This document shows, piece by piece, positions 36,422 to 45,659 of a stretch of 61,927 nt of DNA. How positions within the stretch are numbered: the stretch's first letter is position 1; each line of letters starts with the position of its first letter. A program made the translations under genes and the position numbers. A model generated the notes under the pieces. It was not told the DNA's origin, searched no databases, and was given only the letters and a program-made list of their open reading frames with translations. The stretch is from an uncultured Alphaproteobacteria bacterium. Its GTDB lineage: Bacteria > Pseudomonadota > Alphaproteobacteria > HIMB59. Location of the stretch: the NCBI GenBank assembly GCA_902599405.1, contig CACKFO010000010.1, positions 1 to 61,927 of the forward strand. The letters run 5' to 3'.

Positions 36422-37563
36422 TATTTTCCGGCAATACAATTTAATATTAATTCTTGAAATCTTTCTACTGTCATCTCTAGTGGGTTTGCACCAGTGCTTG
36501 GATCCTCTTGTGCTAATGGCGCCAATTTAATCTCATCTCCCTCATTAACACCCATATCTTTAAGTGTTTCAGGTATCTCCATATCTTTTTTTAATTCAAT
36601 AATCCAATCAAGGATACCCTCGAAGCCATTTTTAATATCTAGAAAATTTGCCAATCTAGTAAATTTTTCTTCAATAGTGCTACGATTATAATTCAAAACA
36701 AATGGCATAACTGTACCATTTGTTGTTCCATGATGAGTCTTGTATAAGGAATTTACTGGGTGTGTAACAGAGTGAATAGCACCTAGACCCTTTTGAAATG
36801 CAGCTGCACCCATCATAGAAGCAACTAACATATGCGATCTTGCTTCAACATTATTTCCATTATGATAAACCTCTTGAATATTTTCTTTGACTAGTCTTAA
36901 ACCCTCTAAAGCTGTGCCCTCTGCCATTGGGTGATAAAAAGGAGATGAATAAGCTTCAATACAGTGTGCCAATGCATCCATTCCTGTTCCAGCTGTAATA
37001 CTTTTTGGTAGATTTAATGTCAAAGATGGGTCTAGTATCGCAATCTGTGGTAACATTTTTGGGTGAAAAATTATTTTCTTTTTATGATTTTCTTCGTTTA
37101 AAAAGACAGCCGCTCTTCCCACTTCGGAACCTGTTCCTGCAGTCGTAGGTATAGCTATTATAGGTTTGATTACACTTGGGTCTGCTCTTGTCCACCAATC
37201 TCCAATATCTTCAAAATCCCAAAGTGGTCTTGATTGATGAGCTAAAAAAGCTATTCCTTTTCCAGCGTCCATTCCAGATCCGCCACCTATGGCTATGACA
37301 CCATCGTGATCACCCTCTAAAAAAACTTTTACACCATTAGTTACATTTGAACCAGTTGGGTTTCCTTGAACATCGCTGTAAATTTGTGTATTTGATGACA
37401 GACTACTATTGATTTCATCAATAATTGATGTTTGCAATAATCCAGGATCTGTAACAATTAAAGGATTTTTAATACCTAAAGTATCACAAGCTTTTTGTAT
37501 TTCTTTTGATCTATCAACTCCAAACCAAACGTTTGTTGGATAATTCCAATTCATATTTTGCAT
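36418..37563 (-). CDS. Iron-containing alcohol dehydrogenase
   Basis: 381 residues. Cofactor motif GGGSGMDAGKGIAFLA and the metal-ligand segments TGMDALAHCIEAYSSPF and LGAIHSVTHPVNSLYKTHHG mark the class III (Fe-type) ADH family. It lies 12 bases after the glutamine synthetase-like gene and downstream of the ALDH gene, the last of a three-gene set. In this setting the enzyme may oxidise the alcohol group of a gamma-glutamylated amino alcohol; that is inference. Confidence 0.92.
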   Translation of the reverse strand: MQNMNWNYPTNVWFGVDRSKEIQKACDTLGIKNPLIVTDPGLLQTSIIDEINSSLSSNTQIYSDVQGNPTGSNVTNGVKVFLEGDHDGVIAIGGGSGMDAGKGIAFLAHQSRPLWDFEDIGDWWTRADPSVIKPIIAIPTTAGTGSEVGRAAVFLNEENHKKKIIFHPKMLPQIAILDPSLTLNLPKSITAGTGMDALAHCIEAYSSPFYHPMAEGTALEGLRLVKENIQEVYHNGNNVEARSHMLVASMMGAAAFQKGLGAIHSVTHPVNSLYKTHHGTTNGTVMPFVLNYNRSTIEEKFTRLANFLDIKNGFEGILDWIIELKKDMEIPETLKDMGVNEGDEIKLAPLAQEDPSTGANPLEMTVERFQELILNCIAGKY

Positions 37564-37575
37564 TTATAACCCTAT

Positions 37576-38937
37576 TTATCCTCTCTCAAAATAACGACGG
37601 TGCTCCCAGTCATTTACAGATTTATCATATTCACTCTGCTCCCATTTTGCAGCATGAATATAGTGTTCTAAAACATCTGAATGGAAAATCTTTGGTAATA
37701 ATTTTGATTTCTTAGCAAGTTCAATTGCTTCATAAAGTGTACCAGGAACATTTTTTGCCTTTCTATTTTGATATATATTTCCAGATAATGGCTCTTCAAG
37801 TTCTAATTTATTCTCAATTCCATACAGACCTGCTTGAATCAATCCAGCAAAAGCAAGGTAGGGATTAACATCTGCCCCAGGAACTCTGCATTCAATTCTT
37901 ATTGAACTTCCATGTCCTGCTAATCTAAATCCAGCGGTTCTATTATCAATTCCCCAGGCGGCAGATGTTGGAGCAAAAGAGGACTCTTGAAATCTTTTAT
38001 AAGAATTTACGTTTGGAGCTAAAAAAATTGATAGATCCCTCAAAAATAAAATTTGTCCAGCTACATAGCTTTTGAAAATTTTAGACATTCCATATTTGTC
38101 TTTGGTATCAGAGAAAATATTTTTTTTTGTTTTTTTATCGAATAAAGAATTATGAATATGACAGGAACTTCCGCAGAAATCTTGTTTGTATTTTGCCATA
38201 AAACTAACTGCACGATTATGTTTAAAAGCAATCTCTTTTGCAGCATTTTTTATTAAAATATGGTTATCTGCCATACTAAGAGCATCAGTAAAAACTACAT
38301 TAATTTCTTGTTGACCAGGTGAGGCCTCCCCTTTAGTGCACTCAACATATATACCGGAGTCTAATAAACTATTTCTTAACTCTTGATTAAAAGGCTCCTC
38401 TTTTGAAGTTTGAAATATCATATAATCTTCTATGTACCATGATGTTTCTTTTAAATTTTTATAATAACTAGAATGTATATCTTCATAAGTTTGTTTGAAA
38501 AGAAAGAATTCTAATTCTGAACCTAACATCGGTTCAAATCCCATTTTATTTGCTTTTATAATCGCCTCTCTTAAAACTTGTCTTGTGGAATGCGAAACAG
38601 GAGTCTTTCCATCATGTTGAAAAGCATCGCCGAGAACTAAAGCTGTTTTATCTAACCATGGTAAAACTTTGATGGTTCTTTGGTCAGGCTTAACAGTCAT
38701 ATCTCCGTACCCAGTCTCCCAAGAGGATGATTTAAATCCAGGAACTGTATACATATCCATATCAACCGTATAAAGATAGTCACAAAAATGAGTTTCTTTG
38801 TGAACGTAGTCTAAAAAAGCCTTACCTGTTACTCTTTTTCCCACTAGTCGACCTTGCATATCGGATAGAGATACTAAAACAGTATCAATCTCTTTTGATT
38901 TTATTTTTTTTTCTAATTCTTTATAAGTAATGCTCAT
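37576..38937 (-). CDS. Glutamine synthetase-like gamma-glutamylamine ligase
   Basis: 453 residues. The GS fold is clear: EFFLFKQTYED, GQQEINVVF (metal ligand region), KYKQDFCGSSCHIHNSLF, and the ATP region NSYKRFQESSFAPTSAAWGIDNRTAGFR. It lacks the adenylylation tyrosine loop of GlnA and matches the PuuA/GlnA4 class that couples glutamate to amines. Placement between ALDH and Fe-ADH genes points to amine or amino alcohol breakdown rather than nitrogen assimilation. The substrate cannot be read from sequence alone. Confidence 0.88.
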   Translation of the reverse strand: MSITYKELEKKIKSKEIDTVLVSLSDMQGRLVGKRVTGKAFLDYVHKETHFCDYLYTVDMDMYTVPGFKSSSWETGYGDMTVKPDQRTIKVLPWLDKTALVLGDAFQHDGKTPVSHSTRQVLREAIIKANKMGFEPMLGSELEFFLFKQTYEDIHSSYYKNLKETSWYIEDYMIFQTSKEEPFNQELRNSLLDSGIYVECTKGEASPGQQEINVVFTDALSMADNHILIKNAAKEIAFKHNRAVSFMAKYKQDFCGSSCHIHNSLFDKKTKKNIFSDTKDKYGMSKIFKSYVAGQILFLRDLSIFLAPNVNSYKRFQESSFAPTSAAWGIDNRTAGFRLAGHGSSIRIECRVPGADVNPYLAFAGLIQAGLYGIENKLELEEPLSGNIYQNRKAKNVPGTLYEAIELAKKSKLLPKIFHSDVLEHYIHAAKWEQSEYDKSVNDWEHRRYFERG

Positions 38938-38993
38938 AATCGACTAAATAATTAGATTTTAACATTTTATTAATAACTTTGTAGACCAACACT

Positions 38994-40385
38994 CTAAACT
39001 ACTTTGCGCATATGAAAACTCTGTGGTCTTGTAAATTGATCAAATGCTAATACTGAAAGTGAGCAACCAATACCAGTGTCTTTTACGCCCGTCCATGCAA
39101 GTGCCGGATCTAAGTAATCACATCTATTCATGAAGAAAGTTCCTGTTTGAACATTTTTTCCAAATTCTTTAGCAAACTCCAAATCTTTTGTCCAAATAGA
39201 TGCAGTTAGTCCATAAGGGCTATCATTCATCAAATTTTTTGCTTCTTTATCATCATCTACGGGCATAATACCAACAGCAGGACCAAAAGTTTCCTCCATC
39301 ATGAATCTCATATCATGATTGACATCAACCATAACTTGAGGGCTAACATAACAATTATCTTCTCTGGATATTGTAAATTTACTCTCATCAATAAGACGTT
39401 TTGCTCCGCTGCTCTCCGCTTCATTTATTTGAGCTCTAATAAAATTAGCTGCTGATTGTCTTACTACAGGACCTAAATTTGTGTCAGGTTTTAAGGGGTC
39501 ATTTAAATTATAATTTTCAGTAATGCTTTTGAAGCCATCTATAAATTCTTTATAAATTTTTTTATCTACATAAATTCTTTCTATACCACAACAAGATTGA
39601 CCAGAATTAAATAGTGCACCGTCTGCAAGGTTTTCAATTGCGTGTTTTAAATCAGCATCTGCTCTAACGTAGGCAGGATCTTTCCCTCCTAATTCTAGAC
39701 CAGCATTAATAAATCGTGTTCCTATATATTTTTTTACCTCCTGGCCTCCTCTTACAGAGCCAGTAAAAACAACGTGAGCTATTCTTGAGTCAGAGATTAT
39801 TTTTTCACAAGCTTTATGATCAGTATGAATAAATTGGAAAACACCTTCAGGTATCCCAGTGTTTTCAAAAGCTTGAAAAATTAGTTCTGCACATCTTGGT
39901 GTTTGAGATGAATGTTTTAAAATTAAACTATTACCTGAAATTATAGCAGGAACAATTGTGTTAGTTGCAGTAATAATTGGATAATTCCATGGGGCCATTA
40001 CAAAAATCACCCCAAGAGGTGTTTTGTATATATAGTTGTCAAATTCTTCGTTTTGAGTGGCTGGAAGATTTTGTAATGAGTCTTTCGCAATATCTACCAT
40101 GTGTCTTGAGCGCTCTTCAAAGCCTCTTAATTCTCCTGCACATTGAGATATGGGCCTTCCAATTTGCCAACAAATTTCCTTTGATATTTCATCTTTGAGA
40201 TCGATTAAGTTATCAATAAATTTATTAACAATATTAATTCGGTCATCAAGAGATGTGTTTTTCCAAATTTCAAAACTTGTTGAAGCTGTATCTATGACTG
40301 AATTAATTTTACTATCTGAGGCTAACTCTCTCTCTAAGTAGATAGAATTATCAATAGGCGTTATAGTTTTCTGCAAATTCATCAA
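38994..40385 (-). CDS. NAD(P)-dependent aldehyde dehydrogenase
   Basis: 463 residues. Catalytic Cys sits in FNSGQSCCGIERIYV and the general base Glu in NAGLELGGKDPAYV; the substrate segment VMAPWNYPIITATNTIVPA is present. It is the first gene of the ALDH / GS-like / Fe-ADH set, 56 bases before the GS-like gene. The set as a whole suggests a role on the gamma-glutamylated aldehyde. Confidence 0.92.
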   Translation of the reverse strand: MMNLQKTITPIDNSIYLERELASDSKINSVIDTASTSFEIWKNTSLDDRINIVNKFIDNLIDLKDEISKEICWQIGRPISQCAGELRGFEERSRHMVDIAKDSLQNLPATQNEEFDNYIYKTPLGVIFVMAPWNYPIITATNTIVPAIISGNSLILKHSSQTPRCAELIFQAFENTGIPEGVFQFIHTDHKACEKIISDSRIAHVVFTGSVRGGQEVKKYIGTRFINAGLELGGKDPAYVRADADLKHAIENLADGALFNSGQSCCGIERIYVDKKIYKEFIDGFKSITENYNLNDPLKPDTNLGPVVRQSAANFIRAQINEAESSGAKRLIDESKFTISREDNCYVSPQVMVDVNHDMRFMMEETFGPAVGIMPVDDDKEAKNLMNDSPYGLTASIWTKDLEFAKEFGKNVQTGTFFMNRCDYLDPALAWTGVKDTGIGCSLSVLAFDQFTRPQSFHMRKVV

Positions 40386-40447
40386 TCCTCCTAAGTTATA
40401 AAACCATTATAATGAATTAAGATATTAGATGAAGAGAATTTATTAGT

Positions 40448-41077
40448 TTAAGACGTTCTTTTTGATGCGTATCTTGACATGAAGTTTTCAGCTAAATTCT
40501 TTAATATGCTTAATTGTTTGAGTCTTGAAACCCCATCAACTATTCCATCAACTGATTTGCTGATAAAGTTTTTGGTAGCAATGTCTTTTTCTGACTTATC
40601 GTTAAGCCAATAAATTAATGTGGCAAGATAAATCATTGAAAGCAAACCTCGCTTTGAATAGTAACTAAAATCATTTGATTTATCACCTGATAAACTCCAT
40701 ATAAAGTCGCTATTTTCATGTAGCATTTTAATGGACATTAATATGTTACCAGGTCTTAAAAGAAATTTTAGCATTTCAGGCAATGCTTTTTTTAGATGAC
40801 TGTTATTTTCAAATTTCAACTCCATGATTGTTTTAATTTTATCTCTAGTTTTTAATCGTGAGTTGTTGAAGGAGTTGTAATTCTTCTCAACTTGAATGTT
40901 ATTTTGAGCAATTATGAATTTTAAGACATCATATTCAAAAGATGGAAATAATTTTGCTAGAACAGATGTTGAAATTCTTTGCTTTTTTGCACATTGTAAG
41001 AGAGTTTCTCTAGACCAACCAAATTTGGGTACTTCGTTAATAAATAAGTTAGCTAATTTTTCTTGCTTTGACTTCAT
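40448..41077 (-). CDS. coq9: COQ9-family ubiquinone biosynthesis protein
   Basis: 209 residues, helical. The N-terminal TetR-like helix-turn-helix remnant ([18 protein letters not shown]) and the C-terminal [14 protein letters not shown] helix are characteristic of COQ9, a lipid-binding factor for the hydroxylase step in ubiquinone synthesis. It is divergent from rpsU across 37 bases, a pairing common in alphaproteobacteria. Confidence 0.88.
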   Translation of the reverse strand: MKSKQEKLANLFINEVPKFGWSRETLLQCAKKQRISTSVLAKLFPSFEYDVLKFIIAQNNIQVEKNYNSFNNSRLKTRDKIKTIMELKFENNSHLKKALPEMLKFLLRPGNILMSIKMLHENSDFIWSLSGDKSNDFSYYSKRGLLSMIYLATLIYWLNDKSEKDIATKNFISKSVDGIVDGVSRLKQLSILKNLAENFMSRYASKRTS

Positions 41078-41114
41078 ATTTATATATAAATTACGACCTT
41101 ATGAGGTTACTAGA

Positions 41115-41315
41115 TTGGCAATAGAAGTTCAAGTCAGAGATAATAATGTTGAGGCTGCAATACGCGTGCTCAAAAAAAAGCTTTTAAGAGAAGGTATTTT
41201 CAAAGAACTAAAGTTAAGAAAAAATTATGAAAAACCATCAGAAAGAAAGCTTCGTGAAAAAGCCGAATCAATTAAAAGATTTAAAAAACTAATGCGTAAG
41301 AAGAAATTCGACTAA
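41115..41315 (+). CDS. rpsU: Ribosomal protein S21, TTG start
   Basis: 66 residues. The family opening MAIEVxVRDN matches only if translation begins at the TTG at 41115-41117; GAGG (41103-41106) lies the right distance upstream, and a longer reading frame that extends upstream is an artefact. The rest ([18 protein letters not shown] and the basic tail [14 protein letters not shown]) is standard. S21 helps mRNA initiation on the 30S subunit. The gene ends on CTAA shared with the convergent pntB stop. Confidence 0.95.
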   Translation: MAIEVQVRDNNVEAAIRVLKKKLLREGIFKELKLRKNYEKPSERKLREKAESIKRFKKLMRKKKFD

Positions 41316-42703
41316 TTCTCTAGCCCTTTAATTATATCTTCACAAACTTTCTTAGCATCTCCAAATAGCATCAAGGTATTGTCTCTGAAAAATAATTCAT
41401 TTTGAACACCTGCATATCCACTAGCCATACCTCTTTTAACGAAAAAAACCTGACCAGCATTTTCTACATCTAAAATAGGCATACCATAAATGGCACTAGT
41501 CTTATCAGTTTTTGCAGCTGGGTTGGTTACATCATTAGCACCAATCACAAATGCAACATCAGTCTCAGAGAAATCTCTGTTAATTTCATCAAGTTCTAGA
41601 ACTTCATCATAAGGAACATTTGCTTCTGCAAGTAACACGTTCATGTGTCCCGGCATTCTTCCAGCTACAGGATGGATTGCATATCTTACTTCTGCACCCG
41701 CTGCTTTAAGTAAATCACCCATCTCTCTAAGTGCGTGTTGTGCTTGAGCAACAGCCATTCCATAACCAGGAACAATGATTATTGTTTTGCTATTTTTCAT
41801 CATAAAAGCGGCATCAGCAGCGTTACCTTGTTTTGCTTGACGATCATCTTTTACTCCGCCAGCACTAGCTGCTTGTTCACCACCAAATCCTCCAAGTAAA
41901 ACGTTTAAGAAAGATCTATTCATTCCCTTGCACATTATGTAACTCAAGATAGCTCCTGACGACCCAACCAGTGCGCCGGTAATAATCAATAAGTTATTAG
42001 ATAGAGTGAAACCAATTCCAGCAGCGGCCCATCCTGAATATGAGTTTAACATTGAGACAATAACTGGCATATCTGCTCCTCCAATTGGAACAATTAATAG
42101 TACCCCGATAACAAATGAGGCAAAAACGATAAGCCAGAATAATTCTTGGTTTTGATCGATGCAAAACTTAACAATTAAAGCAATAATTCCTAAACCCAAA
42201 AGTAAATTAATAAAATGTTGACCCTTGAAAACTAAAGGATTTCCTGAGACGAAACCTTGGAGTTTTCCAAAAGCTATAATAGATCCTGTAAAGGTTACAG
42301 CACCTATTGCTGTTCCAATTGACATTTCTATAAGGCTGCCCATCGGAATAGATCCAACGGCGCCTATATTAAAGGCACTAGGATTGTAATATGCAGAGGC
42401 AGCAACAAACACAGCAGCTAATCCTACCAAGCTATGGAAAGCAGCAACTAATTGTGGTAATGCAGTCATTTGAATTTTAACTGCGATTGATGTTCCAATC
42501 AATCCACCTATTAAAAAAGCTATTCCAATTTCTTTATAGCTAAGCACACCAGGGTTGGACAGTGTTGTGACTATGGCTATAGTCATCCCTAAAATTCCTA
42601 AAAAATTTCCTCTCCTTGCAGTGGAGGGATGTGATAACCCTCTAAGAGAAAGTATAAATAAAACCGATGAAACTAAATATGCTGCAGTTGTTAAAGTAGA
42701 CAT
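41312..42703 (-). CDS. pntB: NAD(P) transhydrogenase subunit beta PntB
   Basis: 463 residues. About nine N-terminal membrane helices are followed by the NADP(H)-binding dIII domain from about residue 290, with the motifs [18 protein letters not shown] and [15 protein letters not shown], and the conserved [11 protein letters not shown] near the end. Together with PntAA and PntAB it uses the proton gradient to reduce NADP+ with NADH. Translation follows pntAB by 7 bases. Confidence 0.97.
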   Translation of the reverse strand: MSTLTTAAYLVSSVLFILSLRGLSHPSTARRGNFLGILGMTIAIVTTLSNPGVLSYKEIGIAFLIGGLIGTSIAVKIQMTALPQLVAAFHSLVGLAAVFVAASAYYNPSAFNIGAVGSIPMGSLIEMSIGTAIGAVTFTGSIIAFGKLQGFVSGNPLVFKGQHFINLLLGLGIIALIVKFCIDQNQELFWLIVFASFVIGVLLIVPIGGADMPVIVSMLNSYSGWAAAGIGFTLSNNLLIITGALVGSSGAILSYIMCKGMNRSFLNVLLGGFGGEQAASAGGVKDDRQAKQGNAADAAFMMKNSKTIIIVPGYGMAVAQAQHALREMGDLLKAAGAEVRYAIHPVAGRMPGHMNVLLAEANVPYDEVLELDEINRDFSETDVAFVIGANDVTNPAAKTDKTSAIYGMPILDVENAGQVFFVKRGMASGYAGVQNELFFRDNTLMLFGDAKKVCEDIIKGLEN

Positions 42704-42710
42704 TTTTTAC

Positions 42711-43100
42711 CTATTGTTTCTTTTTAAACATGGAGAGCATTCGATTTGTTACAACAAACCCCCCAAATATGTTAACGGCAGCAAGAGTTACAGCAACTAA
42801 ACCAAAATATTTAGAAATGTTACTATCAACAGGGCCAGCGGCCAATAAAGCACCAACAATAATTACAGACGAAATAGCGTTTGTGACACCCATTAAAGGA
42901 CTGTGTAAAGCTGGGGTAACCGACCAAACTACATAATAACCTACAAAACAAGCCAATACCAAAACAGTTATACCAAAAATAATAAAGTCACTATGGCCTC
43001 CAGATGTTTCGGCCACACTTGATGCTAACTGACTTGCTTCATTTGCAATTTGTTGTGCCTTGTATGATAAATTTTCTAATTGATTTGAAATTTCTGACAT
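42711..43100 (-). CDS. pntAB: NAD(P) transhydrogenase subunit alpha 2 (membrane part) PntAB
   Basis: 129 residues. A soluble linker (1-35) is followed by three or four membrane helices with [22 protein letters not shown], the conserved dII alpha motif. This is the C-terminal part of PntA encoded separately, the three-gene form common in alphaproteobacteria. It lies 12 bases after pntAA. Confidence 0.96.
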   Translation of the reverse strand: MSEISNQLENLSYKAQQIANEASQLASSVAETSGGHSDFIIFGITVLVLACFVGYYVVWSVTPALHSPLMGVTNAISSVIIVGALLAAGPVDSNISKYFGLVAVTLAAVNIFGGFVVTNRMLSMFKKKQ

Positions 43101-43112
43101 AGTAACTCCTTT

Positions 43113-44228
43113 TTATTTTATTAAAATCTTTCCAGCTGAGCAAATCATTGTAGCTTTAATAATTTCATCACTTTTATTAATCATAGATTTTTTCTTATCT
43201 TCAAAGTTCATTAATTTTAAAAAGTTAGAAATATTTTTTGAAAAAAGGCTTGAGGCATTATTTGCTACTCTGCCAGGAACGTTGGCGTGACCTACAATCT
43301 TAAGACCATTTTTTGAAACGACTTTTCCAACTTGGCTAAATTCGCAGTTTCCTCCTGATTCTACAGCTAGATCAACAATAACTGAACCATTTTGCATGTT
43401 TTCCAACATTTCTTTTTTTAAAATTAAAGGTGCTTTTCTTCCTGGTATTTGAGCAGTACATATTACAATATCCATTGTCTTTAGAGTTTCGGCCAATAAA
43501 GCCTCTTGTTTTTTTTGGTACTCGGCACTCATTTCTTTTGCATAACCACCCTTCGTTTCAGCATTCTTAGACTCCTCATCCTCAACCATAACAAATTTAC
43601 CACCAAGACTCTCAACTTGCTCTTTTGAAGCTATTCTTACGTCTGTAGCAAAAACAATAGCACCCAATCGTTTAGCGGTTGCTATAGCTTGTAAACCTGC
43701 AACACCTGCGCCTATGACTAAGACATTTGCTGGAGTAACTTTACCAGCAGCCGTCATAAATAATGGTAATACTCTGTTAAATTCTTGAGCAGCATCTATA
43801 ACCGCATGATATCCTGCTAAATTTGCTTGAGAGGACAAAATATCCATATCTTGAGCTCGAGTAATTCTTGGAACTAATTCTAAAGCAAACGCTGATATTT
43901 TTTTAGAATTTAAAATTTTAATACTGTCTTGGTTGTTCTGTATACTGATTTGCGAAATAACCATAGAATTATTTTTTATTAGTTTAGACTCGTCTGGGGT
44001 TGGGCAATTTATTTTTAAAATAATATCAGAATTCTTAAAAACTTCTTTTGAGGTAGATAGACTCGCTCCAGACTCTTTATACGATTTATCATTAAAACCT
44101 GAAAGTGAACCTGCCCCCTTTTCAATATATACTTGGTGACCAGCTTTTACATAGTTTTTTACATCATCAGGAGAAATAGAAACTCTATTCTCAAACTTTT
44201 TTTTCTCTTTAACTGCGCCTATTATCAT
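43113..44228 (-). CDS. pntAA: NAD(P) transhydrogenase subunit alpha 1 (NAD-binding) PntAA
   Basis: 371 residues. The alanine dehydrogenase/PNT fold opens with KEKKKFENRVSISPDDVK, and the NAD-binding motif is VIGAGVAGLQAIATAKRLGA with the RIASKEQVESLGG arm. It binds NAD(H) at the cytoplasmic face and contacts the proton channel parts PntAB and PntB, which follow. Confidence 0.96.
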   Translation of the reverse strand: MIIGAVKEKKKFENRVSISPDDVKNYVKAGHQVYIEKGAGSLSGFNDKSYKESGASLSTSKEVFKNSDIILKINCPTPDESKLIKNNSMVISQISIQNNQDSIKILNSKKISAFALELVPRITRAQDMDILSSQANLAGYHAVIDAAQEFNRVLPLFMTAAGKVTPANVLVIGAGVAGLQAIATAKRLGAIVFATDVRIASKEQVESLGGKFVMVEDEESKNAETKGGYAKEMSAEYQKKQEALLAETLKTMDIVICTAQIPGRKAPLILKKEMLENMQNGSVIVDLAVESGGNCEFSQVGKVVSKNGLKIVGHANVPGRVANNASSLFSKNISNFLKLMNFEDKKKSMINKSDEIIKATMICSAGKILIK

Positions 44229-44324
44229 TAGCTTGTTCCTTTTAGAAGGTATGTTGTATATCAGATAAATCTAATTTGTTAAGTCTAAGATTTATAAAAT
44301 TTATTAAAAATTTGTTAAAAATTA

Positions 44325-45653
44325 TCATAAACCAGCAAATTTGAATGCTTTTTTTTGATTGATTTCAACATTTTTAACTGAAAAATCTTTAATTAAGTCA
44401 TGAAAAAGCTTGTACCAATTTATTTCAGCTTTCAAATGGATAAAGATTGAGCCCAAACCAACCGCTGCTCGATCCATAAATACAAATTCTCTTGGAGGTT
44501 TAACACCTCCATATTTTTTGAGCTCTTTATGAACTTCGCTTGCTATTTTAGCTCCATAAATACCACTATCTGAGTCTTGTATTTTTCGAACTTCATTTTT
44601 TAAAATTGGATCATACAAGAATAAAGCCCATTTATTTAAAACATTCATTAATTTATCATCAATGTCTTTAAACCCCCATACTTGATAAGCAGTTTTTATC
44701 TTTTTGTTGTCTTTTTCTTTTAGAGCAAAATAAAGGTCTATTACGCCCTTTACAAACTTAGGTGGAAATATCCTTACACAGCCATAATCAAATAAATTTA
44801 TATTGTTTTTATTATCTACTGAGTAATTACCTAAGTGCGGATCTCCATGAATTATACCGTATTTATAAAAGGGTAAGTACCATGCCATGAATAATTTTTT
44901 TGCTAATTCATTTCTAGTTTTTTGTGGTGCATTTTTATATTCAATTAATTTTTTACCGTTAAGAAATTCCATGACTAAAAGTCTGTTTGTAGATATTTTT
45001 TCATAAACATTTGGAATTTTGATATAAGAGTTATTTTTATGAATAAATTTAAAAATTTTTAAATGTTTGTTCTCTAAACTATAATTTAATTCTTCTTTTA
45101 GTCTTGCTTCAATTTCTTTATAGATCTCTCTAATTTGTATTGATTTATTATAACTAGAGTAAATTTTAAATATTATTTTTAATTGGTTTAAGTCAGCCTC
45201 TACTGCTGAAGACATATCAGGATATTGGAGCTTACACGCAACATAATCATTGGTTTTCAATTTGGCCCTGTGAACCTGACCCAAAGAGGCAGCAAAACTT
45301 GCTTCTTGATTGAATTCTTTAAAGTTATTTTGCCAATTTTCTCCTAATTCAGCTTTCATTCTTCTTTTTACAAACACCCAAGACATCGGAGGTGCATTTG
45401 ACTGTAATTCAGCTAATTTTCTTGCATATTCTTCAGGCAGTAAATCAGGAATAGTAGCGCTTAATTGAGCTACCTTCATTAAAGGTCCTTTTAAATTACC
45501 TAAAATCTCTGTAATTTGAGCCGCATACTTTTGATCACTTAAATCAATATTTAAATATTTTTTTCCAGCAAATTTCGTAGCCAAAGAAGTCATTGAAGTT
45601 GTGACTTTTGAGTACCTTTTTACTCTTGATACTAAATTATTTTCTTCTTTCAT
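44325..45653 (-). CDS. ABC1/UbiB-like atypical kinase (ADCK family)
   Basis: 442 residues. The N-terminal regulatory region reads KVAQLSATIPDLLPEEYARKL, which corresponds to the KxGQ motif of UbiB/COQ8 but with Ala for Gly. The nucleotide loop is FAASLGQVHRAKL and the catalytic stretch is HGDPHLGNYSV followed by LFDYGC, the metal-binding Asp. No C-terminal membrane helices are evident, unlike UbiB. It may act in ubiquinone synthesis (coq9 is 3 kb away) or have another lipid role. It follows the M3 peptidase gene by 6 bases. Confidence 0.87.
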   Translation of the reverse strand: MKEENNLVSRVKRYSKVTTSMTSLATKFAGKKYLNIDLSDQKYAAQITEILGNLKGPLMKVAQLSATIPDLLPEEYARKLAELQSNAPPMSWVFVKRRMKAELGENWQNNFKEFNQEASFAASLGQVHRAKLKTNDYVACKLQYPDMSSAVEADLNQLKIIFKIYSSYNKSIQIREIYKEIEARLKEELNYSLENKHLKIFKFIHKNNSYIKIPNVYEKISTNRLLVMEFLNGKKLIEYKNAPQKTRNELAKKLFMAWYLPFYKYGIIHGDPHLGNYSVDNKNNINLFDYGCVRIFPPKFVKGVIDLYFALKEKDNKKIKTAYQVWGFKDIDDKLMNVLNKWALFLYDPILKNEVRKIQDSDSGIYGAKIASEVHKELKKYGGVKPPREFVFMDRAAVGLGSIFIHLKAEINWYKLFHDLIKDFSVKNVEINQKKAFKFAGL

Positions 45654-45659
45654 TTTAGA

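Noticed and set aside
40914-41315. 133-residue frame containing rpsU at its end
   Set aside because: The extra N-terminal part has no S21 similarity and overlaps coq9; the true start is the TTG at 41115.
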